Source: Neoceratodus forsteri (lineage: Eukaryota > Chordata > Ceratodontiformes > Ceratodontidae). From it: DNA of 64,000 nucleotides. The position numbers were made by a program, and so were the translations under genes. Below, one piece after another: positions 10,547-21,917 of this stretch. How positions within the stretch are numbered: position 1 is the stretch's first letter; every line of letters starts with the position of its first letter. The stretch covers positions 493,409,501-493,473,500 of the forward strand of contig CM057459.1 in NCBI GenBank assembly GCA_016271365.2, read 5' to 3'. The notes under the pieces were generated by a model that was not told the DNA's origin, did no database searches, and saw nothing but the letters and a program-made list of their open reading frames with translations.

Positions 10547-12184
10547 AGGAACCCTTGTCTGAAGATGCAACCATGGCCCAGGATGAAAATGGGGCACCTC
10601 ACAAGGAGGTTATGTGGGCCCATTTCTGCCTCCCTTCCCTTGGCAGAAGACTGCATGATTTTTTACACAAGATGGGCCCCAATAACATTGGATAGTTGGG
10701 TTCTGGAGATTCTGGCTTTAGGTTATGCAATAGAGTTTTCAACCATTTCCTCAAAGGGGCATTTTCTGCCATCCCTTGTACCAGAGGACCGGGTGAAGAA
10801 GGAAGCAGTATTGCAGACATTGGACCACCTCACACAGATCAGGGTGATTGTCCCGGTGCCTCCCAGTGAAAAAGGCCAGAGATTCTACTCTATTTATTTT
10901 GTGGTCCCCAAGAAGTTGAGAGGTTTCATGCCTGTTCTGGATCTGAAACACCTTAACAAGTTTAACTGCCACATGACCTTCAAGATGGAGTCCTAATATT
11001 CAATTATCCAGTCTGTTCAGTGGAGGGGTTGTCTAGCATCTACAGATCTGAGGGATGCATATGTCCACATTCCCATCCAGCAGTCTCAACACAGGTTCCT
11101 CAGGTTCATGGTCCTGGGGCAACACTTCCAGTACAGGGCACTCCCCTGTGGGCTGGCAGCAGCCCCCAGGGTTTTCTTGAAGGTGCTCATAATCCTGGTG
11201 GCTCACCTCTGACAGGAGGAACATCAATGTATATCCTTACCTGGACAACCTGCTCATTCGAATGCTTTCTGCTCCATTGGTGAGGAAGTCAGTGGCCAGG
11301 ACTTTGGAGGTTTTGAGTCCCAAGGCTGGATGGTGAATTGGGAGAAAAGCTCTTTCAAGCCATCACAAACCCTGGAGCACCTGGGAGTGGTGTTCAAGAT
11401 GGATGAGAGGAAGGTCTTCCTTTTGTCAGTCAGGAAAGGGACCTTGTCAAGAGAGGTTCAGTGGCTGAGGAGTCAATGGTCAACTTCAGTTCACAGCTTT
11501 CTGTGGCTTCTGAGCCTCATGACAGAGACAATAGAGCTGATCCTGTGGGCTTGCCTTTACATGCGGCACCTTCAGATTGAGTTGCTGTTGGCCTGGGATC
11601 CAATCTTGGAGGACTATCAGGCAAGGATTCCAATTTTCCCACTCCTGTGGCAGTCTCTGAGTTGGTGGGTGAGTTTAGAGAATCTGAGCAAGGGGTCTTC
11701 CTTAGAAGTCCCCCAAGAGTTGATTCTGACAACCAATGCCAGTCTGTTGGGTTGGGGGGCAGTGCTGGACCACATTCCCATTCAGGGGACATGGTCAGCA
11801 CAGGAACAGCACCTACACATCAACATCTTGGAGATGATGGTAGTGTGCCTTGCTCTCCTTCATTCTCAAAATTGGGTGCAATCAAAAGCCATAAAAGTAA
11901 GGTCAGACATCGTTGTCATGGTGGTGTACATAAACAGTCAAGGGGGCATGAAGAGCAGAGAGATGCTAAAAGAAGCAACCAACCAATCTTCTCCTGTGGG
12001 TAGAAGAGAATCTTCCCTGTCTGCAGTTCACTTGGTGGGGGAGTTGAACATTCAGGCCGACTGGCTAATCCATGAGAATATCCACCCAGGGGAGTGGATG
12101 TTGAACCCTGAGGTGTTTGACCTTCTGTGCCAAAGATTCGGTCATCCACAAATTGACTTGTTTGCCTCTGGTCAGAATGCTTAG
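10547..12184 (+). pseudogene. DIRS-1 reverse transcriptase and RNase H (broken)
   Basis: The RT part shows VPPSEKGQRFYSIYFVVPKK and VLDLKHLNKF (10565-10996), then TDLRDAYVHIPI near 11040 and PYLDNLL, with the catalytic box YLDN at 11238-11249 where YLDD is usual. The RNase H part in 11330-12184 shows TNASLLGWGAVL (the first Asp of TDAS is Asn), an ILEM Glu, VRSDIVVMVVYINSQGG, and a C-terminal HPQIDLFAS block, all in DIRS order. At least two stops or frameshifts separate the blocks (for example at 10994-10996). Confidence 0.85.
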
Positions 12185-12527
12185 GTGCAGCAGTTTTTCA
12201 GCCATTACCAGTGTCCACAGGTAGACACAATGAATCCTCTGTCATAGACATGGAATTTTGGCAGAGTGTATACCTTACCTCTTCTGCCTCTTCTTCCCAA
12301 GATCATACACAAGATAAGGCACTCAAGAGGAAGCTTTCTTCTGATACCTCCAGAGTGGCACAAAAGACTGTGGTTTTCAGACTTAGTGAACCTAGCTAGG
12401 CACTCACCATTTCAACTCCCAATGAGGTGGATCTTCTCTCCCAATGTCTCATTCTGCATCAAAATCTGGGAGCGATACAGCCCATGGCCTGGCTTCTGAA
12501 AGGAGGATACTCCTATAACAAGGTTCC

Positions 12528-13915
12528 TCTAAGAATTTAGTGGATACCCTGATGGCTGCCAGAAAGAATTCCATGTTGGCAATTTATGCTCTTGCATGGA
12601 CTACCTTTTCAGCCTGGAAGAGAGGGACAATTATCCATCCTTCTAAAGCCATGGCTCTGCAGATTTTGGATTTTCTGCAGGAAGGAGTAGAAAAACATTT
12701 GGCTTTAAGCACCTTGAGAGGTCAGCTGTCAGCCCTTGGTGCCTCTTTGGGATCATCCTTCAGGACTAATAAGGAGTTTATTCATTTTATATGACCTGTC
12801 AGCAGGAGTCAGCCTTTAATCTCATCCCCTGTTCCTACATAGGATCTAAATCTGGTCCTGAATGCTCTTTGTAAAGAGTCCTTCGAGCCTCTTTTGTCAG
12901 TGCCATTGGAAGTGCTGTCTTACAAGGTGTGTTTTTTGGTTGCCATGTGCTCAGCCAGGAGGATTGGTGAACTCCAGGCTTTGTCCCATAAAAATCCTTA
13001 CCTCATCATGCATAAGGACAAGGTGGTGCTCAGAACAGTTCTGCCTTTTATTGTCAAGGCTTATGTCACAGAAAAAAATGAGGCCTCCAGCTTTCATCAA
13101 GGCCCACTCCACCAGAGCTATGATCACATCCTAGGGTGAAGGAAGGTGAGGCATCTTTTTTAAAATTGTGCAAGGCAGCTACGAAGGCAGCTAAGTGGTT
13201 CTCCATACATACATTCACCAAGCACTACAGAACTTCCTTGCTCCTTCCTGTGCCTCCCATGATCCTCCCTAATCCCCCACCATCTCCCCTAAGCCCATAT
13301 TACCATATGCATACTCCCCACCACTCCTATTTACCTCTGTTTGTGCTCCTCCTTGTCCCCTACTCTCCCTCCTTCTACAGTGTTCCTCCCCCTTTTTTCT
13401 CTACCCATAATCTATCTCCCTCCTGTGAGTTTGATCACTGCCTTGTGTATGCAGGATCCATAGTGCACAGTGGGCAACAACTTTGCCCTCTTTTCCCTAT
13501 TTCTTCTTTTACTGCACCCCCTCAGTCAATGCTAGATCACTGCCTTTTGCAGGCAGGGTCACCCAGCACACAGGTGGGGTACTTCCCCCCCTACAATAGT
13601 TGACCCCTGCTACCCCCTCCCACAACATCCCTCCACCAACACCCCCTGTTGCATTGTTAGCCAATGTTATCCACCTGTAATCCCTCCTGCTGTCATTGTA
13701 TGCAAGTAGGCAAATTGTATTTCAACATTGCAACATTTCTCTGTATTCTATCCCATTGTTTCCTACCCCCGGGTCTCACTGGGAGACAAGCAACTTGCTG
13801 CTCAGCATGCCTTCCTGGTGAAACATTTCAATAAATAAATAAATAAATAAAAATTGGAAGTTCAAAGTTCCACTGATGTGGTCTTTGGTTGCAGAGTTCT
13901 ACAGGTGAGTTAGCA
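12528..13915 (+). pseudogene. DIRS-1 tyrosine recombinase, split by a LINE fragment
   Basis: The N-terminal core-binding part is 12540-12794. The catalytic part has SARRIGEL at 12951-12974 (first Arg), HSTR at 13105-13116 (His-x-x-Arg) and HTFTKHY with the nucleophile Tyr codon at 13226-13228. The last residues, LEVQSSTDVVFGCRVLQ, are found at about 13859-13910, beyond the inserted LINE fragment. This enzyme integrates the circular DIRS DNA. All catalytic residues can be read, but there are stops at 12792 and 13121 or so and a frame change before the Tyr. Confidence 0.82.
13232..13858 (+). mobile_element. LINE 3' fragment (family of LINE A/C)
   Basis: This C-rich block ends in cccgggtctcactgg, an a-rich stretch and an aataaataaataaataa tail. 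The LINE A 3' end (minus strand near 17030-16953) and the LINE C 3' end (44655-44722) share the cccRggtca core, spacing and tail type. It lies between the recombinase Tyr and the last recombinase residues of DIRS-1. Confidence 0.75.
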
Positions 13916-14024
13916 GGTAAACTGCTTTCCCATTTGCAGTTGATATATGGGACGTTATTCTCCCCACCCATTTTTTTCATGGGTACTGCTTCTTACAACA
14001 AGAGCAAATTGTCCATCCTTTTAA

Positions 14025-14530
14025 GACAGAATTAATTTTAAGTTATCTGTTTTTGTATTTAAAACTTTGAAGGGACTCCTTCCGTTGTCCATTCAAACTT
14101 TATTTGTTAAACTGAGTGGGGAAAAAACTACTAGGTCTTTAACCTTGGGACTATTAAAGGTCCCTTTTTATAAAAAAGTGATAGGCCAGAGATGTGTGTC
14201 TTATAGGGCCTCAATTTTTTTTTAATAAGATTTCAAGACAGATCGTAAACAGTAGAACAGTGAATTCCTTTAAGGTTACTACTTTGAAGTGGATTAACTC
14301 CATCAGTAATTGCCTTTGTTTTAAGAAAATGTAAATGGATACTTGAATATTTGTATCATATTGTATTGTCTATTTTTTTGTATTTTTGATATTATTATTT
14401 GTTAGTGAATGTTGTTGTTTATTGTACTAATTGATGATGTATGTCCCTGTTTATTGAATGTTGCATGTAACTTGTCGTTGGTGAAAATGGGCTTTTAGCT
14501 CATCTAACTTACAAGTATATGAAAAAAAAA
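14025..14530 (+). mobile_element. LINE 3' fragment, RT C-terminus and 3' UTR
   Basis: With one or two stops allowed, the frame from about 14050 reads FKTLKGLLPLSIQTLF, then GQRCVSYRASIFF and FKVTTLKWINS. This is the pattern of the C-terminal domain of L2/CR1-group LINEs. It ends in an A-rich tail near 14521. It sits between the DIRS-1 recombinase end and the terminal-type sequence. Confidence 0.55.
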
Positions 14531-14631
14531 TGAAAAACCCATTGGTAATGAATTCCATTGACAGAGTGGGGCACTGAAAAAAGAAGAAATTTCTACATAC
14601 TGTACTTACCATAATTTCTTTTTCTGTTATT
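14531..14631 (+). repeat. DIRS terminal-type sequence (right end or internal complementary region)
   Basis: The stretch holds gaagaaatttct, gtacttaccata and atttctttttctgtta. The same words occur, in a different order and orientation, at 23397-23455 next to the inverted DIRS terminus. DIRS elements carry an internal complementary region made of such outer-end sequence, so this could be that region or the true right end. LINE B is inserted directly after it. Confidence 0.45.
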
Positions 14632-15480
14632 TTTTTATTTATTTTTATTTATTTCATTTCAGAATTACAAAGTACCTTTGCACTAAAACTCATTTAAAAA
14701 GGTTCCAAGTCAATGGGTAGAAGAGAATAAACATACATGAAGGGAGAAACATACATCCAAGAACTGAGCTGACTGTGCATCGCATCACAGTACAACAAGA
14801 ACAAAGCAGATCATGGGTTATACTACAGATACCATGATTTACAACAATCCACAGTCAGGATATAGGGTGAATAGTTAGCACAAACAGTGTACAATATTTT
14901 AGATAATGCAGGGAAGTATGTGATAAGTGTTGAAAAAGGAAGGCAGCCATAAAGGCTTTGTCAAGGTGGTGGGTGAGGGGGGGTCAGAGCAGAGGCAATG
15001 GGGAGGAAGAGAAGAGTGAGTGGGGACTAGGTTGTGGGGGGATAGGCTAGAAATTTAATTATGTGCTAGCCGGACATGCAGGGGAATAAAGAGAAGTTGT
15101 AACAAAGTCTATATAGAGCAATCGCAACTACATAGTGCTGTGAGGTGCAGCTGAAGCTTCTATTTGAAGAGGCCTAGCTTTGTTTCTGTCAGGATGTCAC
15201 TGCCAAGTGAATTGAGCCAGTAAGGTGCATGATATTCGAAGGATATTTGTTCTTGTGATGTGCAACAAAAAAGAACCTTATAGGACTGACTGATCACTCC
15301 TCTGGTGTTGCATGGGTTCTGTGCGAGGCACAGAATGTTCTGGATACTTGGTGGGGTCAGGCCATGGGCTGTCTTTTTAGTAAGCAGGTCTGGTATTGTA
15401 GCCTACATTTCAGGTTTAACCAACCAGTTTCGACATACAGGATGCATATGTGCATAAACCAGTGGGACCCCATTGAGTAG

Positions 15481-15885
15481 TCAACTGACTTTATTAAAGG
15501 CCATAGACACCCTTTTTAGTGCAGTGTCAGATGCTGCCCCAAACATTACCAGGCCATAGGTGATAGAGGATATGACTGAGTTATTCACTGCTAGCCTGAG
15601 AGCCTGTGATGATGTGCAGTGTCTATGCCTGTGCAGGAGTCCAATTTTAGCGTTAGCCACTTTGGCAAGATGATCTATGTGAGTTGCATACAACAGGGTA
15701 CTATCAAGCATGACCCCTTGGTATTTGAAGGTGTTTACAGCGTCAAAGAGAGTATTTAGACTATTGTGGGTTGTGAGCTGGGGAGATTTGCATTTATTTT
15801 GCAGGTTGCAAAGGTCATGATTTTGGTTTTTTTGTAATTTAGGAGCAGCTTGTGCTCCTGGAACCAGGTTTCAACTGTACTTTTT
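15481..15885 (-). pseudogene. LINE B reverse transcriptase, C-terminal scrap
   Basis: The minus strand reads NYKKTKIMTF, then, in the 15481-15711 frame, DSTLLYATHIDHLAKVAN and KIGLLHR. This is the thumb and connection region of CR1/L2-group RTs (K-T-K-xMxF, then the HI-x-x-L block). The catalytic palm is deleted. Confidence 0.65.
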
Positions 15886-16420
15886 GGGAGCAGGGGTCCT
15901 GGACTTATAACGTATGGTGGACAATATTTTCAAAGAAGCAGGTCAGAAGCCAATAGCAGTGGTCCATGTGGGTATGAATGACCTAAGTAAAAAATCTCTA
16001 CCAGAGATACGAAAAGATTTTGTTAAATTAAGGAGAAAACTTGAGGAGAAAGACTGTGAAATTGTGATCTCAGAGGTACTCCCTGAGGCTAGGGCAACAG
16101 TGTATAAAGCAAAAAAGATAGCGTTAACTAATGCATGGCTTGTAAAATGGGCTCAAAGTAACAACTACCACTTTATTAAACATTGGGATACTTTTAAGGA
16201 GCAAAACAACTTGTACAGTAGGGATGGACTCTGCCTGAATGTAAGAGGGAGTAGAATATTGGGGCACAGAATAAGAGAGAAGATTGAAAATTGTTTAAAC
16301 TAAGAAATGAGGATGAAAGGGGATGTGGTGTATGGCCTACTGTTAAGACAAGAATATCTGAGGTCAAAAAGCAAGTGAAACAAGCTAGTAAGAAAGGTAG
16401 GACAATGCTATACAAGAGGA
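15886..16420 (+). pseudogene. CR1-4, CR1 ORF1 esterase-domain fragment
   Basis: The frame 15914-16303 (129 residues) is uninterrupted and reads VVHVGMNDLSKKSLPEI, then a basic/acidic helix (FVKLRRKLEEKDCEI), ISEVLPEAR, and RDGLCLNVRGSRIL near the end. This follows the SGNH-like domain of CR1 ORF1: HVGTND (here GMND), SxVLP and DGLHLN (here DGLCLN, the catalytic His replaced by Cys). The GDS block is upstream of the fragment and missing. It is sense-oriented inside antisense LINE B, at the point where the LINE B palm is deleted. Confidence 0.75.
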
Positions 16421-16427
16421 CTGTGAT

Positions 16428-16952
16428 GTTCATGAATCTTTCTGGATGGTTTGTGAGAAGCCAGTCCAGGAGTGTACTAGTTCCTGCCTGGTAGTTCAGC
16501 CTGGTCAGAGAGTCAATCACCTGTACTAAGATGGTGGCAGAAATAGTGTCTCTATATGGGGCTGCATCTGGGGACAACCAGTTGATATTGAAGTCTCCCG
16601 CCATTATCAACTAGGAGCTAGGATGTCGATTTTTTAAGTAGTCCAAGACTGCATGAAAACCATTGATCTGATCTTTGGGTGGGATGTAGACAGAGGCAAT
16701 AATAAGGCCCTTATTGTGGGCACCTAGTAGTATTTTGACTCCATGTCTGTGTAATGCTGCCTGAGTCCAGAATGGGGAGGTCATGTCCTTGCAGGTAATC
16801 TCTAATGTAGATTGCACACCCACCCCTACACTTGTTAATCCTGTCTTGTCGGAAGACAGTATATCCAACCAGCGAAATAGCTCTATCAGGGATTTTGAGT
16901 GTGTGCCATGTTTCTACTATAGACACTACAGCAGGTTGATACTGTGTGACCC
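16428..16952 (-). pseudogene. LINE B endonuclease
   Basis: On the minus strand WVTQYQPAVVSIVETWH begins directly after the LINE A tail. It continues with SLVGYTVFRQDR and CRGGCAIYIRDY (16711-16926), VYIPPKD, and MAGDFNINWLSP (16611 down). These are the ETW, RGG and GDFN blocks of an APE-type endonuclease, which nicks the target in LINE insertion. A frameshift near 16790 and a stop at 16611 break it. Confidence 0.75.
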
Positions 16953-17879
16953 ATTTTATTTTATTTTTTATTTAAAATTTTGATGACTGGGAAAGGCACA
17001 CTGAGCCGAGGCTCATTTCCAGGCGTGACCCGGGTACACAGTGTACAGTAAAGAGAAAAGAGAGTAACACGTGGTGAAGAATACAAACAGTCTGTACAGT
17101 CATATTTACAAAGAAATAAAATACATTTACCATTGTAAAAAAAATTGTGAGCATACAGAGTAACTGAGTGAGATGGGGCAGGGTTACAGTCGGGGGCTAG
17201 GGTAAGTGAGTAGTGACTGTAGGTGGCCTCAGGAGTGAGCTGGGACCATTGGTGCATTTAGGGCAGGGTGGGAAGGGTAGGAGCTTGAGGAGTTGAGAGA
17301 AGGCGGGACGAGAAGGGGTGTGGTGGAGTTCGGATGGAAGGTTGTTCCAGAGAAGGGGGACACAGTAAGAAAAGGCAGCTAGGCCATTGAGAGTGTGTGG
17401 TTGGGGCAGGTGAAAAGTGAGAGTGTCCCTGTGGTGAAGTGGGTAGGTTAGGGAGGTGGCTGGTGCAAGGAGGGGAGGGAAGTGAGGTAGGGGTGAAGGG
17501 AATCAAAACAAAATTTACCTATGAAGGAGGCGCTGTGGATGATTCTCCTGTGGGAGAGTGGAGCAAGGGCGAGTGCAGTGTAGAGTAGGCAATGGTGAGT
17601 GAGTGGGGGGGAGGCGGTGGTGAAGCAGCAGAAGGAGTTGAGAAGGATGTCTAATCTGGAGAGAGAGGATGCTGGGGCCGTTCCGTAGACAATGTCAGCA
17701 TATTCTATGACAGGTAAGATTGTTTTACGTATGAGCTCGCAACAGGTGGGGATAGGCAGGCTGGCTTTATGGCGATACAGGATGGCGAGCTTGGGCCATG
17801 GTTTGGAGCAAATGGCATCAACATGGGTTGAGAAGTTAAGGTGGTTGTCCAGTCACACACCCAGGTACTTGAAAGTAGG

Positions 17880-20282
17880 GACTAGCTCAGAGGAGAGCCA
17901 TCCAGGGTGGTGATCATGGAGGGTGGGGTGGGGCGGGAAGGATTGCAAGCTTTTGCCTGGATCCAAAGACCATAGTGACAGTTTTTATTTTGCATCAAGT
18001 GTAAGCAGGTTGTCGAGAAATCATGACTAGACTCTACTGAAGTCATTTTGGAGGTTAGGGAGGACACAGTCATAGGAAGGACCTGAGGCAAAGATGATAG
18101 TATCACTTGCGTATAGATGCACATTGGAGGAGAGGCAGGTGGAGGGAAGGTCGTTAATGAAGAGAGAGAGAAGAGGATGGGACCAAGTATAGAGCCTTGG
18201 GGGCACCTGATACGATGAGGAAAGGAGTGGAGATAGCATTGCCTATTTGAACAGATTGTTGTCTGTTATAGAGATCCGAGTGGAACCAGGCGATGGCAGG
18301 TTGGGCGATGCCAAAAGAACTAAGTTTGAGGAGTAGCAGCGGGTGGGAGACAGAGTCAAAGGCTTTAGCCAGGTCAATGAATATGGCAGCAGTGGCTAGG
18401 CTGTTGTACATGGCAGAGAGGATGGAGTCAGTTATGCATAGAAGGGAGGTGATGGTGGAGTGGTGTTTTCTGAATCCTGACTGTACGGGGGAGAGGGAGC
18501 TGTTGGAGGAGAGAAAGACTGACAGTTTGGACAATATGAGTGATTCCTGAACTTTGGCAAGGGTGGGGAGGAGCAAAATAGGCCTGTAATTTCCTGGGAG
18601 AGAGGGATCGCCGCCTTTGTACAGAGGGATAATTTTGGCCAGTTTACAGGCTTTTGGGACAGTGGCTGTGTATAAAGAAAGATTGAGTATGTGAGTCAAA
18701 GGGGCCACAATAGTGGAGGCAGAGATTTGGAGAAGTTTGGGGTGAATACCGTTGGGGCTGGATTTGGTCGTGCTGAGGGAGGAAAGTGCTTTGTACACTT
18801 CCAGCTGTGTGAAGGGTGGAAAGAGGAAGCTGGAGGATGGAGGGGATGGTTCTGCCAGGTTGGGGGAGGGAGGGGAGGAGTTTGGTAGGGCACAGGAGAC
18901 AAAAAATTTGTTGAAGAGCTCAGCCACAGAAGCAGGATCCGAGACAGTACACCCGTCAATATTGAAGGCCAGGCAATTCTGTTTAGTATGTGGGTCAAAA
19001 AGGGAGTTGATCGTCTTTCAAAAGGATGCATGGGAGTTTTGGTTCTGAGAGAACTGCACTTTAAAGTAAGACGTTTTGGATAGCCGAATGGCCTTTGTAC
19101 ATTTATTTCTAAGATGTCTGTAAGATTGTAGATCCCATGAGTCATGGTAGGCTTTGTACAGTCTCCATGCCCTGTCCCTGGAGTAACACAGGGTGATAAG
19201 GTCGGGCGTAATCCAGGGGTGGTGGAGGCGTTTAACCCCGACTTTCCTGAGGGGTGCATGTAGGTCCCAGATACTCTGGAAGGTACTGCAGAACTGGGAT
19301 AGAGCAATGTCTACATCAGACATGGAAAGGACTGGAAGCCAATCTACATTTGAGAGGTTGCACTGCAGGGCGCATTCATTTAGGAGGTGTAGTGGGTGAG
19401 ACCAAATTAATTTGGGATGAGAGATTTGGGAGTGGATTTTGCAGACACAGTAAGTAACGCAGTGGTCACTTAGGGTAGCGGAGAAAATACTTGAGGCAGG
19501 TATATGGTGGGGATGGGTTGATAAGATCCAGTCCAGAAGGGTGTGGATATGGGACCAATGGTTTAGGTGGGTAGGTTCCCCCATAAGCCGAGCGAGGTTC
19601 AGGGCTTTGATTTTTAGGGTGGTGTGTTTGGTGGAGGGGGAGAGCCAGTCAAGATTGAAGTCGCCTAGAAGCACAAGTTTGCCGTTTGATGTTCTAGAGG
19701 AGATCGATGAGATGGCATTAAAGAGTGAGTCAGGCGAGGTCTTTGGTGGACCATAAAGAGCCCCAATGTAGAGGGGTTTGGAGGAGAGAAAGGATAGGTG
19801 ATCTACAATGGATTCAAGGGAAGAGTGGCAAGATTCACTGAAGATGACAGAGCACAGGAAGGCTTGCCTGACGTATAGTGCTATGCCCCCTCCTCGCTTG
19901 CCGTGGTTCTGGCAAAATAAGTTGTAGTCAGGAATGGCAATTGAGGAGTTGGATATTTTGGCAGATAGCCATGATTCCATGATGCAGAGAATGTCAGGGT
20001 GGTATTGGGTGACCCAAACAGTAAGGGCATCCAATTTGGGAAGGAGGCTCCTGGTGTTGAGATGGGAGATGTGGAGGCCCTTAGGGAGTGAGTCAGGGGA
20101 GAGAGAAGAGAACAGGCCTGTAGGGGTGGGGGGGGTGAGTTTGAGCTTTGCTTGGACACAGAGGGGCCAGGGTTGGGGTGTATGTCACCTGCCAGGCACA
20201 AGTGGAGGGTGGAGTATGAGAGGAGAGGGGAGTGTTTGGATGCACCTGAGCAATGTTTGGAGGGTGGGGCATGGAGGTTCAA
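17880..20282 (-). pseudogene. LINE A ORF2: endonuclease and reverse transcriptase (broken)
   Basis: Near the start is LAGDIHPNPGP (20163-20192). After a frame change comes an open stretch of 338 residues (19018-20034) with the endonuclease: MESWL, RGGGIALYVR, LYGPPK, LLGDFNLDWLSP and LSDHCVTY. The RT is open at 18154-18927 with NYRPILLLPTL, QSGFRKHHST and IDLAKAFDSVSH. The catalytic box is YASD at 18102-18113 (first Asp replaced by Ser), so the enzyme is dead. The length and order match a complete L2/CR1-group ORF2. Upstream of 20282 a zinc/coiled-coil ORF1 is not recognisable. Confidence 0.85.
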
Positions 20283-21311
20283 GCATCATAGTAGAGCATC
20301 CGGGTGGAGGAGGTGGGAGTGGAGCAGAGAGGGGTGAATGAATAGTGAGGGTAAGAAGGGGTGGAATTGGGGGGAGTGATGGAGGGGAATATGGGAGTGG
20401 GGCAAGAAGAAGAGTCAGTGATGGGGTGGTAAATACAGGGAAGGGAGGGGTGACTCCTGGGGAATGGGGAGAGATTAGGTTATTTTGGCGGGGGAGAGGT
20501 TGTCAACAAAGAGTGTTAAAGGGGGGCAGGTGTTGAGATAAGGATTGCTGGTAAGAGAAGGTATATTAATTGAAGCATCCTCGTTTTGGCTTGGCTAATT
20601 GTTTGGATACTGCTGAGTGTAGTTGCAGTAGCAGCCACAAGGGGCAAGAGCAGGAGTGGCAGAGGGGAATCTAGGCTGACAATGCATGTTTGGAGGGCTG
20701 GCAGCCATTAGAGGCAAGCGGAGATAATCTGCAAATGGGGAAAGCGCCTGATAGGTTTTGACCTACGCGTGGTACCAGCTATAAAAGAATGAGTCTACCA
20801 AAGGAGGTGGTGGGGGTAGCGGGGCAGATGACGCAGAGTGTCGGCGGGGTCTTTCCTACATGTTGCAGCCGAGCGGTATGGAGCTCCTTCTTGCTCCTGG
20901 AAATTCGTACCTGAAGTCGTGGTGGAAGCTGTGGGGGAAGGCTGCTTTATTCCTGCCCTCGTGACCCTCGGGCACCCTCAAAGAAGCCTACAGTCTGTGG
21001 AGAGAAGGAGGGCAGTTATCACTTAAATGTAGGTACGTTGAACAGGAGTGGCTGAATCAGAACAAAAGGGGGGGTCGCAATAGTCTGCTAAAACAGGAAT
21101 GGCGCCGAAATTAAATGTAGTGACTCGGGATTGTAGTTTGAGTACAGGGATTATTTAGACCAAATCAAGTACTGGGAAGTGCTGGATTAAATTGTGAGGC
21201 GTGTAAAAATGTAGGCAAAACATGGAGGAAGCAGCATGATTACAGAAATGACTTTGGGATTTAATCGAGGTCTGAAATCTAGGCTGATTCAGTAAGCTGC
21301 TTAAAAGAGAT

Positions 21312-21545
21312 TAAACTCTGGTAGACTGTCTCGTTTACACAATACACACGAGTAAAAGGATTTAGCCACAGTAGAAAGCAGTCTGCAATCACTTAAGGAA
21401 AGTAATTTAAAGCACACAAAACTATGACTAAACTTTGGTAGACTGTCTCGTTTACACAATGCACACAACAAGTAAAAGGATTTAGCCACAGTAGAGAGCA
21501 GTCTGCAATCACTTAAGGGAAGTAATTTAAAGAACACAAAACTAT
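21312..21545 (-). repeat. 117-bp tandem duplication in LINE A leader
   Basis: Two copies start with gtagactgtctcg at 21321 and 21438 and end with agtaatttaaag plus acacaaaactat. They differ at only a few positions. The frame 21301-21567 is a by-product of this repeat. Confidence 0.85.
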
Positions 21546-21917
21546 ATACTTTAGGCATAAGGTGCAAGCAATTGTTTCTCTTAAGGTGTACTGCTAAAAG
21601 CAGTAAGATTCAACATTCATTTGGCTCAGAATTAAAATGCTACCATAATGTCTGCTAAAACAGCATGATTAAACAATTCAATTGGCTAAGAATTTGAAAT
21701 GCTATCATAGTATTACTTAAGGTGCACTACAAGAACAGCCTAAAAACAAGTACATTTGGCTAGAGGCTGGCTGCACAAAAACTATCAGCATTTTTATGGG
21801 GACACAAAATGGAAGCTTTTCTTTTTTTTTTTTTTTAAAAAAGGCACCAAGACAGTCTTTCCTACGCACTGCAGCCGAGCGCTATGGAGCTCCTTCTTGC
21901 TCCTGGAAATTCATACC

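Larger units (their letters stand above)
2758..14631 (+). mobile_element. DIRS-1, DIRS-type tyrosine-recombinase retrotransposon, heavily interrupted
   Basis: DIRS elements carry Gag, a reverse transcriptase with RNase H, and a tyrosine recombinase, and insert as circles without target duplication. Here the order is terminal sequence (2762-2905), Gag zinc knuckle (3991-4050), Gag C-terminus (10101-10510), RT/RNase H (10547-12184), recombinase (12528-13230 and 13859-13915), then terminal-type sequence (14531-14631). It is split by CR1-2, CR1-3 and two LINE 3' fragments. The true right end is uncertain: it may be at 14631, or at 23445 if LINE B interrupted it. Confidence 0.8.

Noticed and set aside
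18691..20536. Gly/Arg-rich plus-strand frames
   Set aside because: Shadows of LINE A ORF2 on the minus strand, where endonuclease and RT motifs are present.
21301..21567. Minus-strand 88-residue repeat protein
   Set aside because: It is the translation of the 117-bp duplication in the LINE A leader; no start context or homology is seen.
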